Source: Nicotiana tabacum
Taxonomy: Eukaryota; Streptophyta; Magnoliopsida; Solanales; Solanaceae
Assembly: GCF_000715075.1 (NCBI RefSeq)
Contig: NC_134089.1
Coordinates: forward strand, 108,693,157-108,757,156
Direction: 5' to 3'
Length of the DNA stretch: 64,000 nt
Positions 45,030-57,091 of the stretch are shown one piece after another (positions within the stretch are counted from its first letter, which is position 1; each line of letters begins with the position of its first letter). The notes below the pieces were generated by a model that worked only from the letters and a program-made list of their open reading frames with translations, was not told where the DNA came from and did no database searches. The translations under genes were made by a program, and so were the position numbers.

Positions 45030-47087
45030 CTAGGATTTAAGGCTTGGAAGAAATAGAGACTGGTTATTTGCTTGGAGAAGTTTCAGCATGTCTTGAAGAA
45101 TTCTATCGTTCTTCTCATTTTCCCTTGCAAGTTCAGTTCTGAGAGCATCTCTCTCAAATTCTACCTCAGCCAACCGTGTCTTCAGCCTTGCTATCTCATC
45201 TTCCTTTGCCTCACTCTCCTGTACAAGACTCTGACCTTGCTATTTACTGGTATCATTTTAGATGAACCAGGTTCATTAGGACCTCATAGTCACAAACAAT
45301 CAAAGTTTTTGCCCCAAAGTGATCTTTGCTTGTAGTCACCTCCCACTTATTCAAAGTACCTTAAAATGAGCAAGCATATCTGTAATAATGAAACCACAGG
45401 GAATAGTATGAGACTTGGTACCATTGATAACCCTATCAAGAAGCTGGACTATAAATCCAGGCTAATTTATCTGCTTCCCACTATCTAGACACTCCATTAG
45501 AACCAAGTCCATGAAGTTTGAAATGTGCCTCCTCTCCTGCCTAGGCAGAACACATTTGATGACAAATTCAAATAGTAGCTTGTGGGAAGGCTTTATCGCA
45601 CTCTTGTACACAACCTTAGGCTCACTTTCCTGCTCATGATCACTGAATTTTCTGGTGATGGCAAGGGCAGTCGGAATATTTTCTAGGCTTGGCCACTTAA
45701 TCCTTTTGTAATCATTGTACCCCTCAGCAGGTACACCTAGAATTTCACCCAACTCCTTCATATCAAAAGAGATTTGCACCTCTTTCACCAAGCTGGTAAC
45801 CTCCCATCGTGCACTGTAGCATTTTCCATAAACTCAACTATTTCATCTCTAGCCAATCTGCCATCCATTTGAAGGACCATGTCCTTCCACCCTTGCACCT
45901 CTAGCTTTTCCAGCAGCAGGACCATCTCTTCTTCCTCCAGATCCTTTAGGAGTCTACCTTTCAAGATAGTTCTTTTACCAAACTTGGCCAGCTTGTCTAT
46001 TTCACTATCTGATTCATTCTCCTCTTCTTCACTCGATTCCTTTTCTTCAACAATCTTTACATGTTTGGTTTTCACTGCAGACCTAGTCCTTTTTTCCAGG
46101 TTAGATGGTTCAGCAGACTTGGATACAGATGTAGACTTCTTAGAAGAAGTCTTGGCTTTCTTGGGCTTGGGGGTGTGAACCTCCACCTCAACAGTTACCT
46201 TTTCACCTTGATGGACCAGGTCCATCTCATCCACATCAACAGCCTCAACAGGCTCTCCCATTTTTCCTTTCCCTTTGTCCATCATTTTCTTCTAAAGCTT
46301 TTTGCAACTCCTCCTCACTTTGCTTCAGCTGACACCTCATGGCTCTTCCTCTTGGGAGAGGAATTTCTATAGTGTTAGAAGGATCAACCTTCCTTTTCTT
46401 ATTGGCTCTTATTGTTCCAGGGGTCTTTGTTTCAAGAGTTCTCATTTTCTTGGGGTTATAATTGTCACCAACCTTTTTCAAAAGATCTGCTAGTATTTCT
46501 TCAATGGATGAACCAGGTTCATCTGTATACTTTACAAGATTAACTAGCCCTTCAGTGGCTTCTCTACTTTCCCTTGTTTTCTTGCCACTTTCCTCCACCT
46601 TTTCAGACTCTGCTCCACAGATAGCCATTTTACCAGTTTCAGAAGTGAGTGAAGAATCAACCACTTCTTTCCCTTTTTCCCTCTCATCACTTCGCACACT
46701 GTCACTCTCTTTTTCGTTTTCTCTTTTATTTTTACCTCCTCTCTTTCTGGACTCAGGCGTTTCCACATCCACCATAGATCCAACTAAAACAAACTAATTC
46801 TCCAGATTTTCAACTAACACATAAATAACCTCATTCGTAGTATTTGTTCCAGAAGTTACATGTTTAGTATCAGAAGACCCCATTTCTTCCCCCTCAGTTG
46901 CAGACTTGAAAGAGTCATCAGAATTTTGGGGTTCTTGAGCTTGACTTGCCTGTAACTATGCATTTAATTTCCTTGAAAGCGCACATCTAGCCAAAATTTT
47001 ATGAGCAAGCTTTTTTACTCGTCGTCTCCTAGGTTGATGAGTAGTAGAAGATGAGGAACATGGTGGGGGTGTACCGGGGTTAGTCAT
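45030..47087 (-). pseudogene. Sirevirus env-like ORF, disrupted
   Basis: Starts MTNPGTPPPCSSSSTTHQPR (ATG 47087) about 630 bases after the RNase H stop. The product is a highly charged, Lys/Glu/Ser-rich protein with KRGGKNKREN and SSEEEENESDSE stretches, then a more ordered part (KELGEILGVPAEGYNDYKRI and on) and a C-terminal coiled coil (EIARLKTRLAEVEFERDALR) ending at the stop 45030-45032. Stops near 46960 and 46800 and frameshifts near 46270 and 45790 break it. The function of such proteins is unknown; they are called env-like by position only. Confidence 0.7.
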
Positions 47088-47716
47088 TGTTCTTGATTCT
47101 GTAAGGAAGAAGATCATTTTTCTTGATTCTGTAAGGAAGGAGATGGGTAGGTTGAATTTTAGAAGAAGAGAGAAGAGAGAAATTTTTACTGATTTGAGAA
47201 TTATGAGAGAATGGGAGGGATGATGATGAATGATAGGAATGGGGTTATTAATGAGTAACTGCAGGTTTAGCAGTCAATTAGAAATCTAATCAAACTGAAA
47301 TTTTAGTTTTGACTAGACGGTTGAGACGTCGCTTGAAACTAGGTGATTTAATTTGGGTGGCAGTCTTTGAACGGAACTGGTTCACTTTTTGGATAAGTTC
47401 AAAATAAATTTAGCTTAGGTAGGACTTTTCTCATGATTCAAATATTATTATTTAAAAATATACAGAGTGTAGAAAACATACTATGTTGTCTTAATGAACT
47501 AAGTTCTTCACTAATAATTCTCCTGTGTTAGTCTAAATTTGCAAAAATAGAGAAAATATCATTAGAGATTAATGAGTTATTTTAACACATGGAACAATAG
47601 TATACTATTGAAAGTACGAGACTAAGCAAGATTTAATCTACTTATGAACAATTTACAGACTTTCTAACCAATTTCTTTTTATTTTTATTTTTTCAATTAA
47701 CCTTGAACTGGCCATT

Positions 47717-49130
47717 TTAGGTGATCTTAATCATCCCTAATTTCAACCTATTCCTCTCAAAGTGATCTCTGCATAAGACTTTTGTGAAGATGTCAGCAAT
47801 TTGCTTGTTAGTAGCACAAAATTCTACAGTAATCAAGCCTTTGTCATAGTTGTCCCTCAAAAAATGATGCCTAGCATCTATGTGCTTAGTCCTCTTATGA
47901 TGAACTAGGTTCTTTGTCATACTTATTGCACTAGTGTTATCACAAAAACTGGGGATACAACTAACATCAATTCCAAAGTCCATTAATTGTGGTTTGATCC
48001 ATAACAATTGAGTACAACATGAAGCAGCAACAACATACTCAGCTTCAACAGTAGATAAGGCCACTGAATTTTGCTTTTTAGTAGCCCATGACACAAGACA
48101 TGAACCAAGAAAGTGTGCCATACCTGAAGTGCTCTTCCTATCCACAAGGAAACCTGCATAATTAGCGTTAGCATATCCCACTGGGTTAAAATTACTACCT
48201 TTTGGATACCAAAGGCAAAGGTCAATGGTGCCTTTCAAATATCTCAATATTCTCTTGACAACAGTCAAGTGGGACTCCTTTGAATTTGCCTAAAATCGAG
48301 CACAAAGACCTGCACTGAAAATAATGCCAGGTCTTCTAGCAGTAAGATACAGAAGAGAACCAATCATTCCCCTATATAACTTCTGATCAACAGATGAACC
48401 AGGTTCATCTATATCCAACTTTATGACTGTTGCTATAGGAGTATCAATTTCTTTTGATTCTTCCATTTTAAATCTTTTAAGCAACTCTTTCAAATATTTA
48501 TGCTGATTGATCATAGTTCCATTTGAATTTTGTTTAATTTGTAAGCCTAAAAAGAAACTAAGCTCACCCATCATACTCATTTCAAATTCACTCCCCATTA
48601 ATTTAGCAAATTCCTTACTTAATTTATCAGTAGTTGCTCCAAAGATTATGTCATCAACATATATCTGTACTACTAGAATGTCTTTACCTTTTTCCTTCAA
48701 GAATAAAGTGCTATCGATTTTACCTCTCTTCTAGCCATGCTCAAGTAGGAATTTTGATAATTTTTCATTCCATGCTCTAGGAGCCTGCTTGAGCCCATAG
48801 AGTGCTTTATCAAGTTTGTACGCATAATCAGGACACTCCTTGCTTTCAAACCCTGGAGGTTGCTTGACAAACACTTCTTCCTTTAAATAGCCATTGAGGA
48901 AGGCACTCTTGATTTCCATCTGGTGAAGAGTAAATTCCATGTAAGCAACAAAGGCTATGAGTAGTCTTATTGCTTCCAACCTAGCGACTAGAGCAAAGGT
49001 CTCATCATAGTCTATGCCCTCCTCTTGTCTATATCCTTGAACCCCTAATTTTGCCTTGTTCCTTGTAATAGTTACATCTTCATCAAGTTTGTTTCAGAAG
49101 ACCCGTTTTGTGCCAATTACTTGATCTATC
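47717..49130 (-). pseudogene. Sirevirus RT and RNase H, copy 1
   Basis: The RT part has SAFLNGYLKEEVFVKQPPGF, ALYGLKQAPRAW and the catalytic IYVDDIIFG. The RNase H part has ILRYLKGTIDL, ALSTVEAEYV and TKHIDARHHFLRD, ending MIKIT. Stops: TGA at 49094-49096, TAG where copy 2 has Tyr (about 48731), and TAG at 48290-48292 where copy 2 has Gln. The three downstream blocks share one frame, so decay here is mostly by base substitution. Confidence 0.8.
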
Positions 49131-49223
49131 CTTGGGTTTCGGAACCAGATGCCAAACTTGACTCTTTCAAACTGGTTGAGTTCATCTTGCATTGCATTTA
49201 CCCAGTCTGTATCCTGCAAAGCC

Positions 49224-50640
49224 TCAGTAATATTTTTTTATTTCAATAAGAGATAAGAAAGCATCAATAACACAAAGATTCTTTAAAAATGATCTAGTTT
49301 TAATTCTAAAGGTTGGATCAGTAATTATGTTCTCAATGGGGTGAGAACTTTGGTACTTGTAAGGTTTCACAACCAACTGATTTCCTCTTGATGTTTCTCC
49401 AATGTTTTGTTGCTGAGGAACAGGCTCATAGACAGGTTCCATTGAGGTATTAGATTCAGTTCCTTTTTGTTCAGTTCCCCATGTCAGGTTGCCCTGAATA
49501 GAAGAACATGTTCCATCACTTGTTCCTTCTTCTAGTGCAGCTTCAGCTTAGGCTGTGATTTCATTTAAACTTCTTACCAACCCAATTGCTTCATTTTCAT
49601 GTTCCTGTCTCTTAGAAAGAATGTTAGTTTCATCAAAAACCACATATACACTTTCTTCTGTACACATAGTTCTTTTGTTGTATACTTTATAAGCTTTACT
49701 ATGTGAAGAATATCCCAAGAATACTCCTTCATCACTTCTGGGATCAAACTTACCTAGGGAGTCTTTTCTATTATTGTGCAAGAAGCACTTGCATCCAAAT
49801 GCCCTAAGATGGGATATGTTTGGTTTTCTCCCTTTAAGTAACTCATATGGAGTATTCTCTACAAGAGGTCTAGTCATGCACCTATTGATGATGTAGCATG
49901 CAGTATTTACAGCTTCTGCCCAGAAACTATGGGACCGTTTACTAGAAAGAAGCATAGTCCTAGCCATATATTCAAGTGTCCTATTCGTTCTTTCAACTAC
50001 TCCATTTTGTTGTGGCGTCCTAGGAGTAGAAAATTATGATCTATGCCATGCACATCACAAAACCCAGCAAACTTAGCATTTTCAAATTCAGTTCCATGAT
50101 CAGACCTAATTGATGCAAGTTGATTGCCTAGTTGTTTCTGAGTTTTTCTAACAAAAGAAGTAAACATGTCAAATGCTTCATCTTTAGATGTTAAAATCAA
50201 AGTCTAGGTAAACCTAGAGTAATCATCAATGAGCACCATCACATATCTTTTACCACCTCTGATTAATGTTCTCATTGGACCATAGAGATTCATATGGACC
50301 AGTTCTATCGATCCGGTGGTGCTTACACTTTCTTGCATTTAAAAGAGGACCTTACATGCTTCCCCCTTGCACAAGCCTCACAAACTTTGTCTTCCTTGAA
50401 CTTGATGTTAGGTAGCCTTATCACCAGGTCCTTGGAGACTAATTTGTTGAGTTGACTCAAACTTGCATGTCCAAGTCTCTTGTGCCAAAGGAGGGGATCA
50501 TTGTCCAACACACTTAAGGAGGTGAGTTCATTTTTTAAAAGTGTGGACAGATCTACAATGTATATATTGTTTACTCTTTTTTCCTAAAAAACAATCTTAT
50601 CAGTGGTAAGATTAATCACAAAACATCTAGGAGGTGAAGG
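49224..50640 (-). pseudogene. Sirevirus integrase, copy 1
   Basis: The zinc finger LLWHKRLGHASLSQLNK ... CEACARGKHVRS (50323-50511) is followed by the core with IRSDHGTEFENAKF (49997-50200) and the C-terminal part ARTMLLSSKRSHSFWAEAV ... FLGYSSHSKAYKVY (49548-49967). A frameshift near 50030 disrupts the TPQQNG region, and stops occur near 50200 and 49548. Upstream of the finger the frame is also broken, and homology ends at about 50645. Confidence 0.8.
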
Positions 50641-50647
50641 CTACTGA

Positions 50648-53600
50648 TGTAACGATCCGACTGGTCGTTTTAAGCAATTACGTCCGGTTCGGTAGTTTGA
50701 GGTCACAAACAGAGTCATATTATGTGTATCGACTTGCTTGCATAGTTAGATTCTATTTCCGGATGAATCAGAGTCGAATTGGAAGAAGGAATGTAGTTTT
50801 GAAAGTTTAAGCGGTATGAATTTGACCGGAATTGGACTTTTGAGTAAACGGCCCTGGAATGGGTTGCGGGTGATCTCAACAGCTTTGTATGGTAATTTTG
50901 GACTTAGGTGCACGTCCTGATTTAGATTTGGAGGTCCGTAGGGTAATTTGAGGCATTTCGGCGAAAGTTGGAAAAGTTGAAGTTTGGAAAATGAAGAAGA
51001 TTGACCTATAGTTGACTTTTGTGATATCGGGGTCAGAATGCGATTCCAAGAGTTAGAATAGCTTTGTTATGTAATTTTGGACTTGTCTGCAAAATTTGGC
51101 ATCATTCTGGGTTGATATGATAGGTTTCGGCACGAGTTTTGGAAGTTGGAAGGTTTGAAAGTTCCTAAGTTCGATTTATCGTATGATTCGTTGTCTCGGC
51201 ATTGTTTGATGTAATTTGAGACCTCGAGCGAGTCCATGTTAGACTATATGACTTGTTTGTGTGTTTGGACGGGGTTCCGGGGGCCTCGGGTGTGTTTCGG
51301 GTGGGCTACGGGTCATTTTCCCTTATTTTTGAACTGTTATTTTCTGCTTCTAGTATCCTCTTTCGCGATTGCGAACTGCCTTTCGCATTCGCTAAGCCTT
51401 GTTGCTGACCACCTGGAAATCCTTCTTCGCGTTCGTGTAACAAGCCTTGCATTCGTGAAGCTCTGCCTTATCATTCTTCGTGTTCGTAGCCACTCTCTCA
51501 CGTTCGCATAGTAGAATTAGGAGCTGGGGGCTAGGGGCTGGTGGCTATTTCTTCTTCATGTTCGCGTCACCTTCTCTGCGTTCGCGTAAGCATCTGTTCT
51601 TTTCTCTCCATGTCCGCGTCCCTTAGCTCGCGTTCGCGATGGCTTTTCTTGGCAGCTTCAATTTCCCTTCTTCGCAAACGCGATTGTCCTTCCGTGTTCG
51701 CGATGCACAAAATCTGGGGGGACAGAATATAATTTCTAAATCTAGGTTACACCATTTTCACCATAACTTGACTTGTGGAGCTCGGTTTTGAGCGATTCTT
51801 TGAGGGCTTTTCACACAAATCAATTGGGTAAGTGTTCTTCACCTAGAATCAAACATATTCCATGATTTTATCTTCATTTTCATCATTTAATTTGTGTTTT
51901 GGGTTGGGAGAAATGTTGGTTTTTGAAGGAAACTCCTAAAATGAAAAATCACGATTTGAGGGGCCAAATGGTATCGGAATTTTATAAATTTTGTATGGTT
52001 GAACTCATATTGGAATGGGTATTCGGTTTTTGTAAAATTTGTCGGGTTCCGAGGTGCAGGACCGGGGGTCAACTTTTGGACCAATTTTTGGATTTTCTTA
52101 AAGATTGAGACTTTATGGTCCGGAATAGTTTCTTATGCGTTTTGTTTGTGCTTTGAAGTTAATTTGTTAGATTTGATCCATCCGGAGGTCTTTTCACCCG
52201 AGAAGTGCATTTTAGATTATCGGTTTGTCGTCTTTGAGGTAAGTATCTTGCCTAGCCTTGTGTGGGGGACTCTCCCTTAGGATTTGAGTCTTCTAAGCTA
52301 ATTGTAGTCCGTGCATGCGAGGTGACGAGTATGTGCTCGGACTTTTTCTGTGGGAAATTTGCTCTAGGGTTCTTAGGTCCTTATGTTCATTATCTGGAAA
52401 GTATCCTGTTAGGATTGGATTTAATAATTGCTTATATTGCCTCTATATGCTTCATATGATGTTGTTAGCTTTCCTCTAATTCTTACGTGTTACATTGGCC
52501 CTTAATTGCCTTAATTGAAGTGATTGCCTTCCTTATTGTTTTGATACTTCTTGATTGTGAGTTCCTCTATGACTTCATGCAAATATGTTACATGTCCAAT
52601 TGTTGTGATTATCGGTGTAGTTATCACGTGCTTATTATGTCTTGTTGTTTTGTTAAGGTTATCGTGCTTCTTGGTTTTTCCGTGACCCTTATGATGTTCT
52701 TGTTGATTCCCTTGACGGGATATTGTTGCTTATGATATTGTTTCCTTTCCAGGATATTGTTGTTATACCATTGTTCCCTTGTTGGGATGTTGTTGCTTAT
52801 GATATTGTTTCCTCTGCCGGGATATTAATGTTTCTATTGTTGATTCCCTTGCCGGGATATTGTTGTTTCTACTGTTTGGGTAAGGGATGACTCATAAAAC
52901 ACGAAGGGTGATGTCGTGCACATTTACATTTATATTATTCATATGGTGAGGAAGAGTGATAAAGCACGAAAGGTGATGCTGTGCATATTTACATTTATAT
53001 TATTCATATGGTGAGGAAGAGTGATAAAACACAAAGGGTGATGCCGTGTACATTTACATTTATATTAGTCATATGGTGAGGAAGAGTGATAAAACATGAA
53101 GGGTGATGCCGTGCACATTTACATTTAATTATTCATATGGTGAGGAAGAGTGATAAAGCACGAAGGGTGATGCCGTGCACACTTACATTGATTTATATGG
53201 TGAGGACGAGAGATAAAGCACGAAGGGTGATGCCGTGCATATTTATATGATTCATATGGTGAGGAAGAGTGATAAAGCACGAAGGGTGATGCCGTGCACA
53301 TTTCTATTTTTGATTGCATGGTGAGGATTGAGAGTTAAAGCACGAAGGGTGATGCCGTGCACTTTTTGTTGCTGTGTTTATTTGTTGTTATCAATTTAAG
53401 TGTTTTAACTGTTTAAATTCCTTTATTGATGTGATCATTTGCGTTGGAACCTACAATGTTTTCAATATCTCGCCGTATTTATAAATATATATTCCAATAC
53501 TTCAAACTTAAATAATTGTTACATCTTTAATTCAATTAGTTTCTCAATTATATTCCCTTAAACCGTCGTAGGTTGCATTTCACTTAAAAAGGAATTTCTA

Positions 53601-54588
53601 CTAAGTTTTATGTTATTAACTCCCATGTTAAAGGTAATAATCCATTCGATATTGTATTTTAATTGAAAGGGGTACTTTCTTTACTCAAATAATTTCAAAA
53701 GAAACAACTTCATCTTTTCTCGCTGGCTTTCCTAATTAGTTTGGAAATTGTAATTTACTTATATTATGTAAATGAGACTTCTTGTACATCTTGAGTGAAA
53801 TTCTACGGACATTATGTATTGTATAACATGTGGATTTTGTTGTCAAATGTGAGATGAAAAATATGGGGGCACAAGGTGCCATGTGTGTTGAAGGTTCGGA
53901 AGTTGAGATTATGATATGAGAAACCGAGGATTGAGATGGTCGGGATTGTGTATTAGACGTGATGTGAGTGATTGAGTTGGCATTGCCTTCTTTATTTGAA
54001 TAAATTCTTACTTTTCTCTGTTCCTGTTATGTCAGTGTTGATTTACTTGGTTATCGTTCGTTACTACCCGCGTTCTCCCTTTATTGTTCCTACTGTTTGT
54101 ATTTTGATTTCTCTCCGCTGTTTATATTACCTCGTTATCTTTATCTCGATATTTTATTATCATATCCTGTTCATTTCATTTGACCAGTAGGTGTCTTGAT
54201 TGTTACTCGTCACTACCCCACCGAGGTTAGTCTTGATACTTACTGGGCACCGCCATGGTGTGCTCATACTACACTTCTGTACATTTTTTGTGTACGGATC
54301 CAGAAATTGATCGATAGTAGTTGTGCAGATCGTCGTAGTGGAGACTCAAGGTAACTTGTTGCTGCGTTCGCAAGCCTCGGAGTCACCTTCATTTGTATTT
54401 GCGTTGATTCCTTCTCGTTGTGGAACAGTGTTGCATTTATTTTATGTAATTACTTTTAGAAAGGCTTATGATTTGTACCACCGGTTTTGGGAATTGTGAT
54501 TTATTGAGAGTTATTTAATTTGAAGTCAGTAAATGTTAATGTTATTTCAGTAAATGTTAGGCTTACCTAGTTTAGAGACTAGGTGTCA
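50648..54588. mobile_element. Truncated Gypsy-type long LTR
   Basis: Starts TGTAACGATCCGACTGGTCG, the recognisable start of a family of long Solanaceae Gypsy LTRs, and includes their CpG-rich TTCGCGTTCGCG-type segment (about 51360-51710), a tandem array (52905-53365) and the late motif TAGGCTTACCTAGT with GAGACTAGGTG (54550-54583). It stops inside that last motif, short of an LTR end in CA, and joins Sirevirus RNase H sequence directly. There is no coding sequence, primer site or target duplication, so it is a truncated solo LTR. The short ORFs in it are incidental. Confidence 0.6.
52905..53365. repeat. About 64-bp tandem array, 8 copies
   Basis: Eight units, each with ATGGTGAGGAAGAGTGATAA and the quasi-palindrome GCACGAAGGGTGATGCCGTG, followed by an AT-rich part containing CATTTACATTTATATTATTC in the early copies. 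The unit is likely part of the LTR promoter region. The minus-strand ORF 53125-53319 is repeat translation. Confidence 0.85.
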
Positions 54589-57091
54589 TTTTTAAGTAGC
54601 CCATGACACAAGAAATGAACCAAGAAAGTGTGTCATACCTGAGGTGCTCTTCCTATCCACAAGGAAACCTGCATAACCATCGTCAGCATATCCTACTATG
54701 TTAAAATTACTATTTTTTGGATACCAAAGGCAAAGGTCAGTGGTGCCTTTCAAGTATCTCAATATTCTCTTGACAGCAGTAAAGCGGGACTCCTTTAGAT
54801 TTGCCTGAAATCGAGCACAAAAACCTACACTGAAAACAATGTCTGGTCTGCTAGCAGTAAGATAAAGAAGAGGACTAATCATTCCCCTATACAACTTCTG
54901 ATCAACAGATGAACCGGGTTCATCTATATCCGACTTTGTGGTTGTTGCTATAAGAGTATCGATTTATTTTGGTTCTTTCATTTTAAACCTTTTAAGCAAC
55001 TCTTTCACATATTTCTGCTGATGGATCATAGTTCTATTTGAATTTTGTTTACTTTGTAAGCCTAAAAAGAAATTAAGCTCACTCATCATACACATTTCAA
55101 ATTCACTCCCCATTAATTTAGAAAATTCCTTACTTAATTTATCAGTAGTTGCTCTAAAGATTATGTCATCAACATATATCTGTACTACTAGAAGGTCTTT
55201 ACCTTTTTCCTTCAAGAATAAAGTGTTATCGATTTTACCTCTCTTGTAGTCATGCTCAAGCAGGAATTTTGATAATCTTTCATACCATGCTCTAGGAGCC
55301 TGCTTGAGCCCATAGAGTATTTTATCAAGTTTGTACACATAATCCGGACACTCCTTTCTTTCAAACCCTGGAGGTTGCTTGAAAATCACTTATTCTTTTA
55401 AATAGCCATTGAGGAAGGCACTCTTGACGTCTATCTGGTGAAGAGCAAATTCCATGTAAGAAACAAAGGCTATGAGTAGTCTTATTGCTTCCAACCTAGT
55501 GACTGGAGCTAGGGGTGTTCATAAAAATTCGAAAACTCGAACCAAACCGACCAAAAAAAACCGATACCTTTTGGTTTGGTTTGGTTTTGATTTTTAAATT
55601 TAAAAACCGATCAAATTTGGTTTGGTTTTGGTTTTAATTAAAAAAACCGAACCAAACCAAATATAGGAGTAGCTATTTTAAATTTATTATTACACCTATA
55701 TATATGTATTCTTTTATACAAAATTTTAAAAATTTTATAGTAAATATTAATCGTTTGCACTTTTAGTACAGTTATTTACCTTTACATTCTAGTTTTGGTA
55801 GTTTTCTTTTGTTAAGTGTAGGAATCTATTTAATGTTAAAAATAATATATTTTTAATTGAATTTTTAAATTATTCATCACTATTTGATTCAATTATCATC
55901 AATATATCTTGGTAAATAATAGATTTCTCAAAGGGCAATTGATTTGATAGTGTTACGTTGAAAATGTGGTCGCTGAAATGTGTGTTTGGTAGTGTATGTC
56001 TTATATTTAATAAAAAACCAACAAATAACCAAAAAAATCGAAAACCCGACATAAACCGAATCAAGAAAAAACCGACTTAATTGGTTTGGTTTGGTTCTAA
56101 TATTTGAAAAAATGACTTACTTGGTTTTGTTTCTTTTTAGGGAAAAACCGAGTCTTATTGCTTCCAACCTAGCGACTGGAGCAAAGGTTTCATCATAGTC
56201 TATGCCCTCATCTTGGCTATATCCTTGAACCACTAATCTTGCCTTGTTCCTTGTAACATTTTTATCTTCATCAAGTTTGTTTCTGAAGACTCATTTTGTG
56301 CCAATTACTGATTTGTCCTTGGGTCTTGGAACCAGATGCCAAACTTGACTCCTTTCAAACTGGTTGAGTTCATCTTGCATTGCATTTACCCAATCTGCAT
56401 CCTGCAAAGCCTCAGTAACATTTTTAGGTTCAATAAGATATAAGAAAGCATCAAAAGCACAAAGATTCTTTAAAGAAGATCTAGTTTTAATTCCAGAGGT
56501 TGGATCAGTAATTATGTTCTCAATGGGGTGAGAACTTTGGTACTTGTAAGGTTTCACAACCAATTGATTTCCTTTTGATGTTTCTCCAATATTTTGTTGC
56601 TGAGGAATAGGCTCATAGATAGGTTCTATTGAGGTATTAGATTCAGTTCTTTTTTGTTCAGTGCCCCATGTCAGGTTGCCCTGAATAGAAGAACTTGTTC
56701 CATCACCTGTTCCTTCTTCTGGTGCAGCTTCAGTTGGGGCTGTGATTTCATTTAAACTTCTTACCAGCCAAATTGCTTCATCTTCATGTTCCTGTCTCTT
56801 AGAAAGAATGTTAGTTTCATCAAAAATCACATATGCACTTTCTTCTACACGCATAGTTCTTTTGTTGTATACTTTATAAGCTTTAATATATGAAGAATAT
56901 CCCAAGAATACTCCCTCATCACTTCAGGGATCAAACTTACCTAGGGAGTCTTTTCCATTATTGTGCACGAAGCACTTGTATCCAAATGCCCTAAGATGGG
57001 ATATATTTGGTTTTCTCCCTTTAAGTAACTCATAGGGAGTCTTCTCTACAAGAGGTCTAGTCATGCACCTATTGATGATGTAGCATGCAGT
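54589..57091 (-). mobile_element. Sirevirus copy 2, truncated at both ends
   Basis: Minus-strand fragment with integrase C-terminus (about 57090-56290), RT (55389-54964, with IYVDDIIF) and the start of RNase H (54894-54592, ending FLVSWAT). It overlaps in content with copy 1 and is clearly similar in sequence, so it is a separate insertion or duplicated piece. It ends abruptly against the Gypsy-type LTR (54588) and against a Tat-like LTR (57092). Stops include TAA near 54964 and 55390. A MITE-like insert (55510-56150) interrupts the RT N-terminus. Confidence 0.8.
55510..56150. mobile_element. MITE-like insert between 32-bp duplications
   Basis: A 641-bp segment starting TAGGGGTGTTCATAAAAATT and rich in AAACCGAACC/GGTTTGGTTT motifs, as in common plant GGGGTGTTCA-ended MITEs. 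The expected inverted right end (GAACACCCC) is absent. It splits the RT gene and is flanked by a 32-bp direct duplication of target sequence (55478-55509 and 56151-56182, one mismatch). Confidence 0.75.

Larger units (their letters stand above)
43617..50645 (-). mobile_element. Sirevirus (SIRE-type Copia), 5'-truncated copy 1
   Basis: Read on the minus strand, the order is integrase finger and core (50640-49550), RT and RNase H (about 49130-47717), an env-like ORF (47087-45030), polypurine tracts and an LTR (about 44540-43617). This order, with an env-like gene after RNase H, is diagnostic of Sireviruses. Gag and protease and the 5' LTR are missing: homology stops at about 50645, where a Gypsy-like LTR begins. 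All coding parts carry stops or frameshifts. Confidence 0.85.

Noticed and set aside
45879..46372. Plus-strand Ser/Phe-rich ORFs
   Set aside because: Antisense shadows of the env-like ORF.
52905..53365. CRISPR-like array
   Set aside because: Units are contiguous tandem repeats with no unique spacers, inside a plant LTR.
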